A program made the position numbers and the translations under genes. 25,847 nt of DNA from positions 1 to 25,847 of the IMG/VR virus record IMGVR_UViG_3300032093_000748; one strand, given 5' to 3'. This DNA is from a virus. Numbering within the stretch: the stretch's first letter is position 1; every line of letters begins with the position of its first letter. This document shows positions 5,678-11,626 of this stretch, one piece after another. The notes under the pieces were generated by a model, which worked only from the letters and a program-made list of their open reading frames with translations, was not told where the DNA came from and did no database searches.

Positions 5678-5985
5678 AGCAACATGCCTTCCTCTGCTGA
5701 TCGCCAAACAATGCAATCATTTCCGTGTTGGTTTTTTCTTGTTGTTCCTGTGTCCATAATAAATCCATCTTTAACAAGACTTATCCTGGTAGGTCTGATG
5801 GTGTTGCCATCTATGTTTAGTGTGGTTTCCATTTCTTGATCTGTTGCACCGCGTAGCCCTTGGTTCAAAATGTACTCATATACCTTGCGGCGTAGTGATC
5901 CTGTTTTTGGCAGGATCTTTTGAGCGGCGGCAATAGATGTGCGCTGTGCGTTATGGGCAATTACAACCTTGTTGTCATCAAGCAT
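5674..5985 (-). CDS. Winged-helix DNA-binding protein (103 aa)
   Basis: Residues 30-90 fit a winged helix: RRKVYEYILNQGLRGATDQE (helix 1 and start of helix 2), MEMTT-like turn, GNTIRPTRISLVKDGFI (recognition helix) and the wing MDTGTTRKNQHGNDCIVW. This kind of domain is frequent in phage regulators and primosomal helpers. It overlaps the end of the annealing-protein gene by eight bases. It may regulate the operon or act with the replication protein; the domain assignment is from pattern only. Confidence 0.65.
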   Translation of the reverse strand: MLDDNKVVIAHNAQRTSIAAAQKILPKTGSLRRKVYEYILNQGLRGATDQEMETTLNIDGNTIRPTRISLVKDGFIMDTGTTRKNQHGNDCIVWRSAEEGMLL

Positions 5986-6553
5986 TTAATTCATTTTTCT
6001 TTGCAAGGATTGCATCACGCAATGTAGTGCCATCAACACTTACATCTAGAAGATCAGCATTTAATTGCCAGGCTGATTTAAGTTCATCTAAATCAGTAGT
6101 GCCATCAATCAAAGCCATTATTGCGGTAGCGCTAGCCACTTCTTCTTGTGTGTATTCGCGTTTTGCTTTTGGAGTTTTTGCTTCAGGTGCTTCTACGCGC
6201 TGTGCCTTTTCCATATCTTGACGCAAAGGCCGTGTTGGTTTTTTTGTATTTGGATCTGTACCTAAATAACCAGCAAGACTTAATGCTCTGCCAGTTGCGC
6301 TTGTAGATGCGTTTTCTAGTGCTGATGATTTGTTTACAAAAGAACTGCCAACCATTTCTTCTGCTACATCAACAAACATTAAAACATCACCGTAATAAAT
6401 TTGGCTTTCAACAATGTATTGAATGGGCCGTAATGTTTCAGGATCACGCACTACATCAATAATTTTTGCGTGAATCCGTAGATCTTTGTGGTCTGCATGA
6501 ATTCGTACTAGACGCTCTGCGGCGGTTTCGTAGCCTTCAAAGTTTCCTGCCAT
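5978..6553 (-). CDS. Probable single-strand annealing/recombination protein
   Basis: 191 residues starting MAGNFEGYETAAERLVRIHA. The segment SALENASTSATGRALSLAGY (residues 77-96) matches the E(N/T)xxTSAxGRALxxxGY signature found in ERF/Rad52-like phage annealing proteins and relatives. The C-terminal 80 residues are a charged linker (EAPEAKTPKAKREYTQEE) and a small helical domain. Being first in an operon with a Cas4-like exonuclease fits an exonuclease/annealase pair. ATG 6551-6553 is chosen over the open frame to 6631 because GGAAGG lies upstream and a promoter (6599-6627) falls inside the extension. Family assignment is moderate. Confidence 0.6.
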   Translation of the reverse strand: MAGNFEGYETAAERLVRIHADHKDLRIHAKIIDVVRDPETLRPIQYIVESQIYYGDVLMFVDVAEEMVGSSFVNKSSALENASTSATGRALSLAGYLGTDPNTKKPTRPLRQDMEKAQRVEAPEAKTPKAKREYTQEEVASATAIMALIDGTTDLDELKSAWQLNADLLDVSVDGTTLRDAILAKKNELNA

Positions 6554-6573
6554 TGCCTTGCCTTCCTGTATGT

Positions 6574-6587
6574 GAGCCTTGTGGCTC
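6574..6587 (-). promoter_or_regulatory. 5' leader hairpin, copy C
   Basis: The minus-strand RNA GAGCCACAAGGCTC forms a 5-bp stem with an ACAA loop about five bases after the predicted transcription start and is followed by ACATACAGGAAGGCAAGGCAATG. The sequence differs from copies A and B but the placement and the AAGGCAA ribosome site agree. Confidence 0.5.
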
Positions 6588-6598
6588 TTGGTGGGGAA

Positions 6599-6627
6599 AT
6601 TATGGGGGGCGGGTCTGACAATTACAA
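6599..6627 (-). promoter_or_regulatory. Promoter of the recombination/WhiB operon
   Basis: Minus strand: -35 TTGTAA (6627-6622, 4 of 6), 17-base G/C-rich spacer, -10 CATAAT (6604-6599, 5 of 6). Predicted start near 6592. It would drive the genes from 6553 down to about 3077. Confidence 0.6.
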
Positions 6628-6632
6628 GCACC

Positions 6633-6679
6633 GTAATTAATGCCCTGGGAGCGTGTCGGGAAAAGAATTCATTAATTAC
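6633..6679. promoter_or_regulatory. Perfect 10-bp inverted repeat in the divergent control region
   Basis: GTAATTAATG (6633-6642) and CATTAATTAC (6670-6679) are exact inverse copies with 27 bases between them. They lie between the minus-strand promoter at 6599-6627 and the plus-strand gene at 6721, in the 167-base gap separating divergent genes. The arms are far apart for a simple hairpin but suit two repressor half-sites or two separate operators. I found no convincing plus-strand promoter boxes in the gap. Confidence 0.5.
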
Positions 6680-6720
6680 CCCAAAAAGTGAGAAAATCCC
6701 AGGTGAGAGGCGGTTGATTT

Positions 6721-6939
6721 ATGGCTACACAATCAGGATCAGCAGGTGCAAGAGTTCATTTATCTCTATTTAATTTAATAATTGAGGTAGAAAGTGACGC
6801 AATTTATCCCGATCAAATGCACGATATGACTAATAGGGCTTTGGGTTTATTTGAAGGAGCGCTAGAAATCTGCAAAGTGAATAATTTAGACATCAGATCA
6901 GATGATGTAGATGATTATATTGAGGGTGAAGATGTGTAA
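6721..6939 (+). CDS. Acidic hypothetical protein (72 aa), plus strand
   Basis: Starts MATQSGSAGARVHLSLFNLI. It has 15 acidic and 4 basic residues, with a strongly acidic tail (SDDVDDYIEGEDV). No family recognised. A GAGAGG ribosome site lies about eleven bases before the ATG. It is the first of only two plus-strand genes in the window and stands across a divergent control region from the recombination operon, the usual position of a phage regulator. The charge would also fit a DNA-mimic or a partner of a basic protein; this is speculation. Confidence 0.75.
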   Translation: MATQSGSAGARVHLSLFNLIIEVESDAIYPDQMHDMTNRALGLFEGALEICKVNNLDIRSDDVDDYIEGEDV

Positions 6940-7018
6940 AAATTGTGGTACATGCAGTTCAGAACACCCTAAAAATTTAGATGATGCAGTAGATGCAATT
7001 GATCTACTGGGAATTTAA
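6932..7018 (+). CDS. 28-residue CxxCxxC peptide, plus strand
   Basis: Begins MCKNCGTCSSEHPKNLDDAV and ends with DAIDLLGI. Cysteines 2, 5 and 8 plus H12 could bind one metal ion; the rest is an acidic amphipathic helix. ATG 6932-6934 lies inside the last codons of the 72-residue gene and has GAGG seven bases upstream, encoded within that gene, so translation is coupled. Its stop overlaps the stop of the minus-strand 7015-7182 gene by four bases. The ribosome site and cysteine spacing support a real gene despite the length. Confidence 0.6.
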   Translation: MCKNCGTCSSEHPKNLDDAVDAIDLLGI

Positions 7019-7182
7019 ATAGAGGTCCAACCAATATAACCCGCATCAGGGTTATTTATTTTCCATTCTTCCTGTAATTTATTTTGTACTGTCCAATTTA
7101 TATCGTGCGTACATTGTGCGCACAGTGGGCAAATTTCAGATCCCATACTTTTGTAAACATGTTCACAAATTAATCCAGCCAT
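7015..7182 (-). CDS. Small Cys-rich zinc-ribbon-like protein (55 aa)
   Basis: Starts MAGLICEHVYKSMGSEICPL and ends GYIGWTSI. C6, H8 and the CPLCAQC cluster (C18, C21, C24) suggest a zinc site, followed by a tryptophan-rich helix (INWTVQNKLQEEWKINN). Short proteins with CxH...CPxC openings are common in actinophages. It overlaps the metallophosphoesterase stop by 13 bases; the ribosome site is weak, so it is probably coupled. Its 3' end meets the plus-strand peptide gene tail to tail. Confidence 0.65.
   Translation of the reverse strand: MAGLICEHVYKSMGSEICPLCAQCTHDINWTVQNKLQEEWKINNPDAGYIGWTSI
7036..7064 (+). terminator. Candidate terminator for the plus-strand pair
   Basis: ATAACCC (7036-7042) pairs with GGGTTAT (7049-7055) around GCATCA, followed by TTATTTTCC on the plus strand. 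It lies 18 bases after the stop of the 28-residue gene. Only three G-C pairs, and no T-tract on the minus strand, so it would act on the plus transcript only. It sits inside the coding part of the opposing 55-residue gene. Confidence 0.4.
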
Positions 7183-8201
7183 ACTTTGTACGCCGCAGTT
7201 ACGCGCCCTTTTACTGGGTCAATAAAATGTAATCTTTGTGATGGTGTGGCGCTAGCGGCTAACATAACTCCAGCGTATCTGTTCTCTGACTCAGTTGATC
7301 CAGTTTGGAATACAGATCCTTCACCATTAGCCAAAGCCCACTCTGCATGTGTGTGGTAATGACCAATATAAACATCTCTAAAATCCCAAGGGTAAGCACC
7401 TGACCGCCAACGGTTTACATGCTGAACAATTGCACCAGGAGATGCAAAACCGTTCCTGCCAACTTCATCACCGTGAATCAATAACGCTTTGTAATTGCCA
7501 ATCTCTACCCGTTGAATATCATCAGGGCAATCTTTCCATTCCAAACGCTTTTCATCTTTAAGTAATTGGCGTGCTAATTCATAACACATGCGGTCAAAGT
7601 TATCTGATCTAGGAACATTATCCCGCTTAGATCCTATGCGCCCATGGTTACCCCATTCTGCAATGACCGTAACTTTCTCATAATTAGCCAACGCAACACG
7701 CACTAAGTCCATACATAAGCGGCTTACATTCACATATTGTTCAAACAATGTGCTGTCAATTTCAAACACTTGTCCTGGGAAATTAAATAAACCTTCAACC
7801 ATGTCACCGCCAAACATAATTGTGCAATCTTTTACGGCGTGATCTGCTCTTTGAATTTCTGTAATTCTTACAGCCTTAGCCGCAAATTCTAAAACTCTTT
7901 GACGCATAATTTCTGAGTTGTAACTAGGTGTTCTTTTAGCGCCTTGCCAATCTGTCATGTGCCACAAAGCAACTTCTGCTTTTCTACGGGCATCAACAGG
8001 CGGCGGTGTAACTGGTGGCACTTTGCCCAATGTAAGCATGGCATCATGTGCGCCCTGATAGGTACTACTAACTAAATCTTCTGTGCGTTCTTTGGCTTTC
8101 TTTAATTGTTTTTGCAAACGCATCATTGCCGCACGCAATTCTTTTACATCTTCTGACTCAACACCTTCAGGGAATTCTTCTAATCGTTTTTCAAGACTCA
8201 T
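7170..8201 (-). CDS. Calcineurin-like metallophosphoesterase
   Basis: 343 residues. After an N-terminal coiled coil (15-45) and a proline-rich linker (61-70), all two-metal phosphoesterase motifs are present: HMTDWQG (H81, D84), MFGGDMVEG (D133), AEWGNHGR (N185, H186), LIHGDE (H243) and GHYHTHAEW (H281, H283, H285). The family hydrolyses phosphodiester bonds; phage members related to Mre11/SbcD may act on DNA, others on nucleotides or RNA. It shares an operon with a DUF6378-like protein (overlap of 11 bases), which hints at nucleotide or DNA metabolism. Substrate cannot be read from the sequence. Confidence 0.88.
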   Translation of the reverse strand: MSLEKRLEEFPEGVESEDVKELRAAMMRLQKQLKKAKERTEDLVSSTYQGAHDAMLTLGKVPPVTPPPVDARRKAEVALWHMTDWQGAKRTPSYNSEIMRQRVLEFAAKAVRITEIQRADHAVKDCTIMFGGDMVEGLFNFPGQVFEIDSTLFEQYVNVSRLCMDLVRVALANYEKVTVIAEWGNHGRIGSKRDNVPRSDNFDRMCYELARQLLKDEKRLEWKDCPDDIQRVEIGNYKALLIHGDEVGRNGFASPGAIVQHVNRWRSGAYPWDFRDVYIGHYHTHAEWALANGEGSVFQTGSTESENRYAGVMLAASATPSQRLHFIDPVKGRVTAAYKVWLD

Positions 8202-8448
8202 TGTTAAACACTATTGCCTTTCCGTGGTGGATATAACCTTCTTTGTCCAACCAAGAATCTTCATGTTTAGGATTGGCTGTAATTCTTATTGATTTAGCGG
8301 CATCAAACATCAATGCCACTATCTCAGGTTCAATATCTTCAATATCTAATAGAGCGCCCCACATTCGCCCGATAGATATAAAATTTTTGTGAGCGCTTCC
8401 GTATTCACTTTGGCGATCATCAAGAATTTCTTTTACTCTTTTGGACAC
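8191..8448 (-). CDS. DUF6378-like phage protein (85 aa)
   Basis: The pattern LDDRQSEYGSAHKNFISIGR near the N-terminus, PEIVALMFDAAKSIRI in the middle and DSWLDKEGYIHHGKA near the end matches DUF6378, a small helical family widespread in tailed phages and often beside nucleotide-metabolism genes. Its biochemical role is not established. ATG overlaps the previous stop by 16 bases and the gene overlaps the phosphoesterase by 11, so all three are one operon. Confidence 0.75.
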   Translation of the reverse strand: MSKRVKEILDDRQSEYGSAHKNFISIGRMWGALLDIEDIEPEIVALMFDAAKSIRITANPKHEDSWLDKEGYIHHGKAIVFNNES

Positions 8449-8681
8449 TTACAAGTTCCCATTCTGTGCGTTCTGATTGTGTCAGCACTGCACTTGTGTC
8501 CATCTGCCCTTAATGCTTGAACTAATAAATTAACTGGGTAATTTTTTGCCCATGCGTCATCTAAAGTTTTTTGATCTTCTTTACTTAAAGAATCATAAAG
8601 AGCCTGGTAAGCACATTTACCCAAGCCGTTATGCACCTTTCTTGAATCCAAGATTGATTGTATTGCTTTGTCTAATGCCAT
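8433..8681 (-). CDS. Small HTH-like protein (82 aa)
   Basis: Starts MALDKAIQSILDSRKVHNGL. Residues 49-75 (VNLLVQALRADGHKCSADTI then RTHRMGTC) resemble a short helix-turn-helix of the kind seen in small actinophage proteins, and CxC (TCKCPKE) ends it. GGGAGG lies seven bases before the ATG. It is the first gene after the late terminator, so a promoter should lie at 8682-8730; only a fair -10 (TGTAAT) is visible there with no good -35. Function unknown, DNA binding plausible. Confidence 0.65.
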   Translation of the reverse strand: MALDKAIQSILDSRKVHNGLGKCAYQALYDSLSKEDQKTLDDAWAKNYPVNLLVQALRADGHKCSADTIRTHRMGTCKCPKE

Positions 8682-8729
8682 ATAAACCTCCCACGCATAG
8701 ATTACAGCATGATCCCTAAAAGCAAGAAA

Positions 8730-8747
8730 GCCCCGCCGTAGCGGGGC
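8730..8747 (-). terminator. Rho-independent terminator after the lysis cassette
   Basis: GCCCCGC (8730-8736) and GCGGGGC (8741-8747) form a 7-bp G/C stem with a 4-base loop, followed on the minus strand by TTTCTT. It stands seven bases past the stop of the last lysis gene and ends the late transcript. The flanking AAAG and GTTTCTTT would also allow some function in the other direction. Confidence 0.9.
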
Positions 8748-8753
8748 GTTTCT

Positions 8754-9008
8754 TTATGCCTTCTTTTTAGCGGACTTCTTCTTGTCTGCCTTCAGCAATT
8801 TATTTAGTTCAGCAGTTACCGCATCAGCAACAAATCCAAATGCGGGATCTTTGACATTGATTGCGCGTATTGCAGGACCAGCAATTGCGGCTAGGCCAGC
8901 AAAAGCCATAGCCTTTAGGCTTGTTTCTCCAGTGCTATAAACAGCAACGCTAGCAACAATAAATGAGCGTGCGTAAGATGCTAGAGCGGCTTTCATTTTT
9001 GTATTCAT
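8754..9008 (-). CDS. Holin-like small membrane protein (84 aa)
   Basis: Starts MNTKMKAALASYARSFIVAS. Two weakly hydrophobic helices (residues 12-26 and 33-48, AMAFAGLAAIAGPAIRAI) are followed by KDPAFGFVADAV and a lysine-rich tail (KADKKKSAKKKA), which fits small holins: membrane helices plus a basic cytoplasmic end. It directly follows the CHAP endolysin, two bases after its stop, and AAGGGG provides the ribosome site. Holins make the holes that release or activate the endolysin. The hydrophobicity is modest, so the assignment rests largely on position. Confidence 0.65.
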   Translation of the reverse strand: MNTKMKAALASYARSFIVASVAVYSTGETSLKAMAFAGLAAIAGPAIRAINVKDPAFGFVADAVTAELNKLLKADKKKSAKKKA

Positions 9009-9010
9009 TT

Positions 9011-9484
9011 CTACCCCTTTGGGCGTGCTATTGCCATGATGGTTTTGTAATCACGCCTGCGTAAATAATACCCGTCACCGTTGCTTTGGCTACCTGATTT
9101 TCCGCTAGATGTGTTGCCCTCATATACTTGTATGTATTTAAGCGCTTTATTGTGCCATTTGACTATGCCTACATGGTCTGCGGCGGCATCATCATCAAAC
9201 TGGAAAAACACAAGATCGCCTGGTTGAGCCTGGCCCACGGGAATTATTTGATTATTTTTTGTTAAATATTTTAACCATAAATCACAAGATGCGTAACCTT
9301 TTGATTTGTCAGATACGCTTTTAATTATGCCTGCATCAAAATACATTTTAGATGCGGCCATAGCGCACCATGGTTGATTATTTAATCCAAACCATTTACC
9401 AAATTTTGTGTCATTGTTTGGGCCTTCTGTGTAATTTAATTCTGCCTTGCATAAATTTAAAATTTTGTTTACATCAAGTGTCAT
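9011..9484 (-). CDS. CHAP-domain endolysin
   Basis: 157 residues, nearly all one CHAP domain (cysteine/histidine-dependent amidohydrolase/peptidase), which cuts peptidoglycan stem peptides or amide bonds. Catalytic C40 lies in NNQPWCAMAA, H104 in AADHVGIV and E122 with N124 in YEGNTSS; PGDLVFF (88-94) is the usual strand before the histidine. There is no signal peptide and no separate wall-binding domain, so export should depend on a holin. It sits between two holin-like genes. AGAAGG precedes ATG 9482-9484. Confidence 0.9.
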   Translation of the reverse strand: MTLDVNKILNLCKAELNYTEGPNNDTKFGKWFGLNNQPWCAMAASKMYFDAGIIKSVSDKSKGYASCDLWLKYLTKNNQIIPVGQAQPGDLVFFQFDDDAAADHVGIVKWHNKALKYIQVYEGNTSSGKSGSQSNGDGYYLRRRDYKTIMAIARPKG

Positions 9485-9485
9485 G

Positions 9486-9623
9486 TTAAACCTTCTTTGG
9501 GCGGCCTGGGCGGTATGGTTCTATCTTAGATTTAATTCTTCCGTCTTTGCGTACTTTAACAATCCAACCATCTTTAATAACTGTGTCATTGAACGGGTGT
9601 TTTGTTTTAGATTTTTTAGCCAT
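9486..9623 (-). CDS. 45-residue basic peptide with AT-hook-like tail
   Basis: Starts MAKKSKTKHPFNDTVIKDGW and ends with EPYRPGRPKKV. About one third of the residues are lysine or arginine. The tail PGRPKK resembles the core of an AT-hook, a minor-groove binding motif, with P in place of the first R of RGRP. GAGG lies six bases before ATG 9621-9623; the gene overlaps the upstream gene by eight bases and ends one base before the endolysin ATG. Short basic proteins in this place may instead bind lipid or cell wall. Function unknown. Confidence 0.65.
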   Translation of the reverse strand: MAKKSKTKHPFNDTVIKDGWIVKVRKDGRIKSKIEPYRPGRPKKV

Positions 9624-9873
9624 TCTTTTCCTCTATGTGTTGATCAAAACGGCCAGTAAGTTTTGCTAAATCTCTGTCCATACGATCAACTGCATCTCTT
9701 AATGATGATCCACCATTTCTATGAAACTGACTTTCAATGCGTATTAATCTGTTTTCTTGTTCAACTAATCTTGTATCTAACTTGCGCCATATTTTAAATA
9801 CGCCATAAGGAAAAGCCACTAGATATGTAATTAATTGAATAGCAACAAGTGCGGTATCCATATTGATTTGCAT
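9616..9873 (-). CDS. One-TM plus coiled-coil protein, holin-like
   Basis: A hydrophobic segment (residues 7-27, ALVAIQLITYLVAFPYGVFK) is followed by a coiled coil (RKLDTRLVEQENRLIRIESQ) and the sequence RNGGSSLRDAVDRMDRDLAK. The GSSxRDAVDR phrase occurs in DUF2746-type proteins of actinophages, which lie beside lysins and are suspected holins. It opens the lysis cassette. There is no ribosome site before ATG 9871-9873; instead a TACAAT box ends six bases upstream, suggesting a leaderless mRNA. An in-frame ATG four codons later is a possible alternative. Confidence 0.7.
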   Translation of the reverse strand: MQINMDTALVAIQLITYLVAFPYGVFKIWRKLDTRLVEQENRLIRIESQFHRNGGSSLRDAVDRMDRDLAKLTGRFDQHIEEKNG

Positions 9874-9879
9874 GGAATT

Positions 9880-9885
9880 ATTGTA
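9880..9885 (-). promoter_or_regulatory. -10 box for a leaderless lysis transcript
   Basis: Minus-strand TACAAT (9885-9880, 5 of 6 to TATAAT) is followed by AATTCC and then the ATG at 9873, so RNA would begin at or next to the start codon. A fair -35 (TTGCTT) lies 15 bases upstream. Leaderless mRNAs with a TAnnnT box 6-7 bases before ATG or GTG are common in actinobacteria. Confidence 0.45.
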
Positions 9886-9889
9886 ACAA

Positions 9890-10510
9890 TTAAGCGATTA
9901 AAGCAACGCCATTAAGAACAATTACAGAAGTTGTATCTAAAACTGTTGGAGAGTTGTAATCTACAATGTCTGACCCACCGTTAGAAGTAGGGCTAAATAA
10001 ATACATTTTGTTATCACCCTGAGTAATAACCCCAAAAATTGTGTAAGTTGTTCCGTTATCTGTTATAGCGCCTGGGGCTACAACATCATGTGCAAATGTA
10101 GGAAAACCTGCTGGCAGTTGAAAATAAATTTGTCCTGTTCCCCAGTTGCTCACAGTAGTGCCTGTAATTTCAGCATAAGCAGAAAGCAATTTTCCAACGC
10201 GTTGCGATTCAATAATAAGCGGTTGTCCAGTAAAAACAATGTTGTTGTTGGTTGTTTTTAAAGTGGCGTTACTGGTTGTAATAATTGATGTTCCCAGGTT
10301 GTTGTCTGCAAACTCTACCCAGGCTGTGCCGTTCCAATATTTCATTAAATCAACTGCGTTGTCATAAATGATGTCACCCACCCGTGGATAAGTTGGTTCT
10401 AATGCAACACTTGGTGCTGTAAATCTAGCGGCTGTTTCTAGTTTGCGTAATCTTTGTTCTAAGTCAGCAAACATAGCCTGCAATTGAGGCGGTTGATTTA
10501 TGTAACCCAT
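9890..10510 (-). CDS. Tail/baseplate accessory protein (206 aa)
   Basis: Starts MGYINQPPQLQAMFADLEQR: a short trimer-type coiled coil (residues 8-30) followed by the common fibre module PRVGDIIYDNAVDLMKYWNG and TAWVEF, then a beta-rich C-terminal domain (60-206). The layout fits a short virion fibre or a baseplate decoration that ends in a ligand-binding beta sandwich. The longer frame to 10534 is rejected since ATG 10508-10510 overlaps the upstream stop as TAATG. It is the last structural gene before the lysis cassette. Confidence 0.7.
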   Translation of the reverse strand: MGYINQPPQLQAMFADLEQRLRKLETAARFTAPSVALEPTYPRVGDIIYDNAVDLMKYWNGTAWVEFADNNLGTSIITTSNATLKTTNNNIVFTGQPLIIESQRVGKLLSAYAEITGTTVSNWGTGQIYFQLPAGFPTFAHDVVAPGAITDNGTTYTIFGVITQGDNKMYLFSPTSNGGSDIVDYNSPTVLDTTSVIVLNGVALIA

Positions 10511-11622
10511 TACTGCACCGTTCCTGTTGTACATGAAAGCGTTACGCGTTCAGGTCCATCTTCTCCTGGTTGAACTGTTAAACCAACTATACGGAAAACT
10601 TCATCAAATCCATTAGGAAAACGGTCATCTCTAATAATTATGCGGCAGTCATCTCCGACTGCGTAAGATCCAAATTCAGGATCTACATAAGCAGGTACAA
10701 CTATCTTCATAGTTATTGGTGGATAGGCCAGGGCTGTTACTGCACCTACCGCTAGATTATCTAACACGGTTTGATCCGTAACATCTGAATAGTTAGCCTG
10801 GTCCTCTAGTAATGCCCAACCATCAACAAATTTTGTGGCATCTTGTGCGTTAGAAACTAATTTACCTTCATTAGATCCAGCGCCTAATGCGTAAACTGAA
10901 TTAGCCGCAATAGATCCATCTTCAGGATATTCATACTCAACAATGTTACCTGCGGGAAATTCAAATACTGGAACATCTATGTCATCAGGATCATAAACTA
11001 AACCGCTACGGGGATAATAAGTGTTAAATGATTTAGCAGGTAAGCCTGTGATTGGGTCATAAAAAACATCAATATAAAAATCAAACCCATCTGACTGACG
11101 GGATAAATCCTGGATTGCTTGAAACACGCCTTTAATTTCATAATAATAATAAACGCGATCAACAAGAACTCCTGAAACTGTTTGACCTGATTGGTTATAC
11201 AACACGCCAATGTCACCATAAGCGGCGGTCTGTGCATCTTCAATTAATGTTTTGGCTATAACTAATTGATCAATTCCTGTAAATTCAACATCTTGGGTAA
11301 TACGCCTACGCTCAAAATAAGATAACCATTCACGGGCATAGTAAGTAACTGTTTGATCAGTGCTGTTATATGAGCGCCCCCAAATAACTCCACCCCATAC
11401 CAAAATTCCGTTGCGATCTACATAAATACCGCATTTGCCTGGGATAGTAGATGGATCAACATTAAATTGAAATGTGTTAATACCTGACAAAAGTAAGTGG
11501 CCCTGGAAAGTTCCAGGCTGATTTAACTGTTGGGTAAAGCCAACCTCTGTTAATGGGAGTTCAGCAATGATCTCATTGGTTAAAAGATCAACCAATAAGT
11601 ATCGGTATGTGGTTACTGGCAT
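10510..11622 (-). CDS. Gp37-like minor tail protein
   Basis: 370 residues starting MPVTTYRYLLVDLLTNEIIA. The opening domain (ELPLTEVGFTQQLNQPGTFQ...LVWGGVIWGRSYN) and the segment TYYAREWLSYFERRRI match the Gp37-like tail proteins of actinobacterial siphoviruses (ReqiPepy6 Gp37 type), related to the baseplate-hub or tail-associated fold. The C-terminal part (residues 285-365) is an all-beta domain with PPITMKIVVPAY and RVTLSC. Such proteins close the tail tube tip and carry the fibres. Family call from pattern; role as hub is inferred. Confidence 0.7.
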   Translation of the reverse strand: MPVTTYRYLLVDLLTNEIIAELPLTEVGFTQQLNQPGTFQGHLLLSGINTFQFNVDPSTIPGKCGIYVDRNGILVWGGVIWGRSYNSTDQTVTYYAREWLSYFERRRITQDVEFTGIDQLVIAKTLIEDAQTAAYGDIGVLYNQSGQTVSGVLVDRVYYYYEIKGVFQAIQDLSRQSDGFDFYIDVFYDPITGLPAKSFNTYYPRSGLVYDPDDIDVPVFEFPAGNIVEYEYPEDGSIAANSVYALGAGSNEGKLVSNAQDATKFVDGWALLEDQANYSDVTDQTVLDNLAVGAVTALAYPPITMKIVVPAYVDPEFGSYAVGDDCRIIIRDDRFPNGFDEVFRIVGLTVQPGEDGPERVTLSCTTGTVQ

Positions 11623-11626
11623 ACCG

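Noticed and set aside
6615-6643. Plus-strand promoter CTGACA with TAATGC or TTAATG
   Set aside because: The -35 is good but no acceptable -10 lies at 16-18 bases, so a plus-strand promoter is not called.
10998-11243. 81-codon frame inside the Gp37-like gene
   Set aside because: Alternative-frame shadow with a hydrophobic random-looking product and no ribosome site.
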